DNA of 64,000 nt from Isoetes taiwanensis (Eukaryota; Streptophyta; Lycopodiopsida; Isoetales; Isoetaceae): the NCBI GenBank assembly GCA_021234155.1, contig JAJEKV010000127.1:496001-560000 (forward strand), written 5' to 3'. This document shows, one piece after another, positions 59,796 to 64,000 of the stretch; position 1 is the first letter of the stretch, and every line of letters starts with the position of its first letter. Under the pieces are notes generated by a model, which saw only the letters and a list, made by a program, of their open reading frames with translations, did not search any database and had not been told where the DNA came from. A program made the translations under genes and the position numbers.

Positions 59796-60344
59796 ATGGT
59801 AACTTTGCAAGAACATCCTCGCTGGGCTGATCCGGAATACCTGCAAGCATGCGGCAGAATAAATACATGCACTTTTGATGAATTTTTTTGCAACTTTTGG
59901 GAGCATCGATGGCGTCACGGTCCAACCACAGAGCTTGCAAGGCAGCTGATTAACTTCATTATCGATCACTATACTCGTCATCTCCCTCCACTACAGGAGA
60001 TCAGTTCGAGTCATGCAAGGATCACCCTAAGTGCTTTGGGACTTCTTGAACCCCCCTCAGATTTAGAAGATAGGCTAGAACAATTGAAGGACATGCTTTT
60101 CCATGGTTTCATGGCCTACTTTCTGGATCACTATGTACCTCTGGTCATTCCTACTAGTGAAAAGAATAGGATTTATATCCTCATTGAACTTTACAACTTC
60201 CATTACAAATCTTTTGTGGATATTGGTAAGCTCCTATTCCGTTCCCTTGACTTCAACATCCTGTGTTACTGTCTAAATTCCCCACTTGGGATACAATTCC
60301 TTGGGATACACGTGACCTATGGCTACATAGCACACAGTACATAA
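59796..60344 (+). CDS. Unknown protein family, member B
   Basis: ATG at 59796 in the context TTGCAAATG, identical to member C. Shared with C: PRWADPEYLQACGR, HGPTTELARQLINFIIDHY, LEPPSDLEDRLEQLKDMLFH and YNFHYKSFVDIG. The 3' exon seen in C is recognisable at about 60290-60356 (WDTRDLW) but in another register and without a clear acceptor, so either the splice has been lost or the model is incomplete. No known domain. Confidence 0.6.
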   Translation: MVTLQEHPRWADPEYLQACGRINTCTFDEFFCNFWEHRWRHGPTTELARQLINFIIDHYTRHLPPLQEISSSHARITLSALGLLEPPSDLEDRLEQLKDMLFHGFMAYFLDHYVPLVIPTSEKNRIYILIELYNFHYKSFVDIGKLLFRSLDFNILCYCLNSPLGIQFLGIHVTYGYIAHST

Positions 60345-60359
60345 TACGTACATATCACA

Positions 60360-61360
60360 GGTAAAGATACTCCATTGGAATATGTGTATAAACTGGTATA
60401 AATATTTTCATCAGGGTATTAAAGAGTGGCTAAAATTCGCCAAATGGCTATTTTTTAGACCTTTAGTCAAATTTTGTGGCTAAAGTTAATAAAGATCATT
60501 TTTTGAAGAAAAAAATAATTTAGCCATTCCAAAAGGAAAAATTTAGCCAGGATTGGCTACATCGTGGCATACTAAATCGCCTTCTTTGAAGCTGATTATA
60601 TGCACCCTGATCAATTCAAATAGCCATGTTGAATCCATTCAGGGACCTCTTTAATTTATGAATCATCATTAGCTATATCAATCATGGTTTGATGGATATT
60701 GAATTTGAATCTATAAGTCATTTCGATTAAAGATTATGAAGAATGTTACGTTGAGCATTTTAAGCTCTAAGTAATAGTGTTTTATTCTTGCAATTGTTAA
60801 CCTTAAAGGGCTCTATGCAACAAGTTAGCCATTTAGATGCATTTGACCCCGACATAAATACGTGCATTCCCTCAAATGGTATTATTTGCTCCTTACGAAT
60901 TGTACTTTGAATCTTTGTTATTGTTTTGTAATGGAAGCATATCAGTTGTCATTCATGTGATAAGAAGTGCTTAGAATTTGAAGTTAAATAGTTGCACTTT
61001 AGCCACCAATCAAGAAAAATTCGCCAATATAAGAATTTCATATCATATAAATTTTACATTTTAGCCAAGTGGGAAGATAATTAAAGGGTTTTATTTTATC
61101 AAATTTCGCCTAATAAAAATTTATGAACTTTTATTTTCAAAGGTTTAGCCAACATTAATTTGGATAGAAAAACATTTAGGACCCTTAAAATTTACCCTGA
61201 TTTTCATAGAAATTAAGTATATAAGCAAGTGATTTCCGTGTAATTAAGTGATATCCTTATATTATCATGTATTATCTTGGCAATCTTACACTTTTAGTGT
61301 AATTGAATGATTTCTTCTATCATTTTCCTTGTATTTTCTCATGTGATTGTTCTATTTGTG
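60360..61360. other. No recognisable gene
   Basis: AT-rich intergenic sequence between members B and C. Nothing coding is supported. Confidence 0.5.
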
Positions 61361-61366
61361 GTCATA

Positions 61367-61555
61367 TTCGGCACCGTAGCCACGGTGCGAAATCGCCTCA
61401 GTTACAAATTATTGAAGGGCCTATTTCGCACCGTGGCTACGGTGCGAAATACGTGGATCCAGTTTAGTTACAGGCCCATCTTTCGGACCGTAGCCAAAGT
61501 GCGAAATCGACTCAGTTACGAATTATTGAAGGGCCTATTTCGCCACCACCGAATG
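61367..61555. repeat. Palindromic repeats, TTTCGCACCGT family, cluster 2
   Basis: 61367-61392 (TTCGGCACCGT/ACGGTGCGAAA), 61424-61449 (perfect 11-bp arms, loop GGCT), 61481-61506 (degenerate) and a half-copy near 61538. The flank TTATTGAAGGGCCTATTTCG occurs twice ~116 bp apart, so the palindromes sit in a tandem unit. Confidence 0.88.
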
Positions 61556-61669
61556 GTATAATACTTCAGCATTATTGGTATTATTCTTCAACATTCTTGG
61601 TATTATACTTCAACAGTATCAGTATTATACTTCAACATTATTGGATTCGTAGCTATAAATTCTTTCACC

Positions 61670-62218
61670 TTGCTTTCACTTCTCACCTTTATTCCATGTT
61701 TTCACCTTGCTTTCACTTCTCGTGTTCTCACCTTGCTTTTACTTCTCACCTTGTGTTCCGTGTTCTTTGCTAATTGATCTTGATCCTTGCTTCTTGCTCG
61801 TTGATCTTCCTTGTTCCTTTATCTTCTTGGTCTTTGGTCTTCCTTGTTCCTTGCTACTTGATCTTGATCCTTGTTCTTTACTACTTCATCTTCGTGCTCC
61901 TTCATGCTACTTGATCTTGTTCCTTGTTCTTTACTACTTCATCTTCGTGCTCCTTCATGCTACTTGATCTTGTTCCTTGCTCTTGATCTTGCTACTTGAT
62001 CTTGTTCCTTGCTTCCTTGCTCCATGATCTTCCTTGTTCCTTGTTCCTTGATCTTGATCCTTGTTCCTTGCTTCTTGCTACTTGATCTTGATCCTTGTTC
62101 CTTGCTACTTGATCTTCATGCTCCTTGCTACTTGGTCTTGTTCCTTGCTTCTTGCTCCTTGTTCCTTGCTCTGCTCCTTGTTCCTTGCTCCGTCAGTGAT
62201 CCTTGCTTGCTTTTGCAA
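61670..62218 (+). repeat. CTTGATCTTG/TTCCTTGCT repeats before family member C
   Basis: About 550 bp of imperfect CTTGATCTTGATCCTTGTTCC-type units ending just before the ATG at 62219. Like the leaders of A and B this is low-complexity, but the unit sequence differs. Confidence 0.85.
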
Positions 62219-62823
62219 ATGATTGGACCCAATCCTCCTTGGGCTACTCCAGAAGGCCTGCAAGCATGCCCCAGGCATTCTGTGCGGCCTGAAACTGATG
62301 AGCTATTTGACCATTTCTTGGAGTGGAGGTTGCGCCACAGTCCCACCAAGGAGCTTGCAATGGAGTTGATCAACTTCATTCTGGAGCGATTTGATTGTGG
62401 TCATGAGCCACTGATGGAAATTAATCCATCTGAATCTTCTAGAAGACTTGCAATGAGGGGAATTCTTGAACCCCCTCCTTATCTGGACGAGATGCTACAG
62501 CAGTTGAGGCCTCTTATTCGTGCTGGTTATTTAGCACACTCTCTGGATCAATACATATCAGAGTTCATTCATGAAATTTGTAAGGGACAGATGTATGGCC
62601 TTATTAGGACGTACTACAACGAGTACAACAACTTTGTGGAGTTGGGTCCGCTCTTCTTCTGTGAGTATATCATCATGTGGAATTATTTTTTCTAATGACT
62701 AGGTACCCCATATGGTGGGAAGAATCAGACTGGGATACGCGTGAGCTCTGGTTTCCTAACCCAGCTGCGTGGGTTACCCCTCGCAGGGGAAGGGAAAGGG
62801 GAAGGGGAAGGGGAAGGGGTTAG
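62219..62823 (+). CDS. Unknown protein family, member C
   Basis: ATG at 62219 (TTTTGCAAATG). Exon 1 (62219-62660) encodes PPWATPEGLQAC, HSPTKELAMELINFILERF, LEPPPYLDEMLQQLRPLIRA and TYYNEYNNFVELG. A GTGAGT donor at 62661 and a CAG acceptor at 62726-62728 define a 68-bp intron. Exon 2 (62729-62823) continues in phase with YWDTRELWFPNPAAW and ends in an RG-rich tail. The total is 178 residues. It is the most intact copy of the family. Function unknown. Confidence 0.65.
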
Positions 62824-62988
62824 GAACCTAAGGGAAGGTTACTAGGGACATACTGCCGTGGTCTCTAGTAACCTTTGCTATCTATCATACATAATTCATA
62901 TGATACCGTGTTAATATGTTCTCTAAATGTTCTCTAATATGTTAATATGTTCTCTAATATGTTAATATTCTCTAGTTACAGGCCCATA

Positions 62989-62999
62989 TTTCGCACCGT
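62989..62999. repeat. Palindrome half-copy cut by the LTR
   Basis: TTTCGCACCGT preceded by AGTTACAGGCCCAT, the same flank as the copy at 61481. Its other arm is displaced by the LTR starting at 63001. Confidence 0.85.
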
Positions 63000-63000
63000 A

Positions 63001-64000
63001 TGTGACGTTCCAGTACGATATACGGTCTCAAGACGTATACCGTACTGCACCGTCACGCGTACATGCCGTTCCAATCGACGTGCACGCCGATGTGTACCCA
63101 AGCAAGGGCGCCCTAGAGAGCAACTTGCAATGGTGCGCACACTTAGCAATGTGCGCACTTTTAGACCTTTAACCCATTAAAGGCAGACCAAGGGTCATGG
63201 GAACCCTAAACCTAACTGATAGCCTACATAAGGCACCAAACCCTAACTTTCCCCTTTTCGCCCACAGACCTTCTGAGCTCCAATTCGCACGCCTGAGGAG
63301 TCAAATCCAACTCCCGAGATCAGCCCGTGTGCCCCAGCTTGTCAGATTCTCCTTCTGACCGCATTCCGAAGCAGAACAGAGACATGGACGCCTTCGGATC
63401 AAGAGGAGTGAACCAGGGATCAGGTTTTGGTCGATTTAATAGCCTAAATCTTACTCCAGCCATCGAACCAATAGGTTTAGCCTATTAAATTACCCTCAGT
63501 AGCCAAGCAGATCCCGAGATTGACCCTAACTAAAGAACCTAATTCTATGATGTAGATTAGTTCTTATTTCTTTATGATGATGTGATGGAAGGATGTATTC
63601 TGTGAACTCATTGTATGGGGAAGGGGGGGTAGAGACTTAAAGCTTAGTAGTTGATGCTCCTAGCTAGTCCCTCTTAGTGCATTACTAGATTTCGGCCTGT
63701 GTACAAGAACCACACCTGGTTGTGGGTGAAGGGGCCAGACTGGCTCAGAAGGAGGTTCGTGTACTGACTCTTGACCGATCCCTCTGGTGTGTAAGGCCTA
63801 CCGGGGATCAATGCAGACTAGGTCTAATGGCTTGCCACTAAGTGCGGGCAAGGCATGGGCTCGACATCCGTGGAGTGGAGTTCACTTTCCAGTGGGTTAA
63901 GTCGAATAAGGGCAGTGGCCCTCTAGTCGCCTTGAGTCAGCATGGAGACCTCTGGTGGGAGTGATCCCTACCTGCCCCATCGGGACTGGGGAGATGCAAC
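63001..64000 (+). mobile_element. LTR of the 2.3-kb element's family, cut by window end
   Basis: Starts TGTGACGTTCCAG as the other two and is colinear with them (GGGAAGGGGG..GTAGAGAC, GGGCAAGGCATGGGCTCGAC, ATCGGGACTGGGGAGATGCA), but clearly divergent, so it represents another subfamily. The first 1000 bp are present. Whether it is solo or part of a full element cannot be seen. CCGTA (62996-63000) would be its left target duplication. Confidence 0.9.

Noticed and set aside
59620-62218. Long Cys/Leu-rich N-terminal extensions of family members B and C
   Set aside because: They translate pyrimidine-rich tandem repeats that differ between the copies. Each member has its own ATG directly after them.
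62661-62702. 42-bp ultrashort intron in family member C
   Set aside because: The acceptor at 62726-62728 gives a 68-bp intron and restores the conserved WDTRELW register. The shorter one does not.

Overview
This window looks like nuclear DNA from a land plant. The evidence is spliceosomal genes for plant-type families: an SFH-type SEC14 protein, an ABCC transporter, an MTP1-like metal transporter, an SGS3/FDM-type XS protein and a CENH3-like histone. These sit among plant L1-type LINEs, chromovirus pieces and LTR retrotransposons primed by initiator tRNA-Met. A seed-free vascular plant such as a fern fits the repeat load, but the sequence alone does not fix the species. No bacterial or organellar gene order is visible.

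Layout. 1-0.54 kb: a duplicated repeat rich in palindromes. 1.1-1.74 kb: 5' exons of a TrmA/RlmD-like RNA methyltransferase (minus). 2.18-2.29 kb: the start of a divergent plus-strand gene, cut by a 17-kb LTR retrotransposon (2293-19329, 5-bp target duplication AAGGT). That element's 5' LTR was in turn split by a 6.7-kb L1-type LINE (2441-9183, minus, 14-bp target duplication). The LTR element has PBS, PPT and both LTRs but no recognisable pol, and its leader carries five copies of a hairpin. 19.3-25.5 kb: fragments of MTP1-like and ABCC genes, microsatellites and a GC-rich 159-bp foldback. 26.4-28.2 kb: an unrecognised multi-exon RING-H2 gene (minus). 28.6-31.1 kb: chromovirus integrase debris and another LTR/PBS fragment. 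31.6-32.2 kb: an XS-domain pseudogene. 36.0-39.4 kb: an intact 14-exon SFH/SEC14 gene (minus), the best gene in the window. 40-48.7 kb: mostly foldbacks, LINE 3' ends and an RT fragment.

48.7-63 kb is the unusual part. It holds a broken transposase-like gene with a minisatellite intron, a three-member family of unknown proteins (52.6, 59.8 and 62.2 kb), a strongly divergent CENH3-like histone reading frame with about 23 extra residues in the alpha1/loop1 region (58.2 kb), two small divergently oriented ORFs beside them, and a recurrent palindrome (TTTCGCACCGT, 4-nt loop, ACGGTGCGAAA) between these genes. Two LINE copies and a further LTR (63001 to the window end) have invaded the cluster. The LTR sits inside one of the palindromes.

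Apart from SFH, and perhaps the RING gene and the small unknown genes, most coding material is broken or partial, so no working pathway can be assembled from the window. The 52-63 kb cluster is the best candidate for something undescribed.
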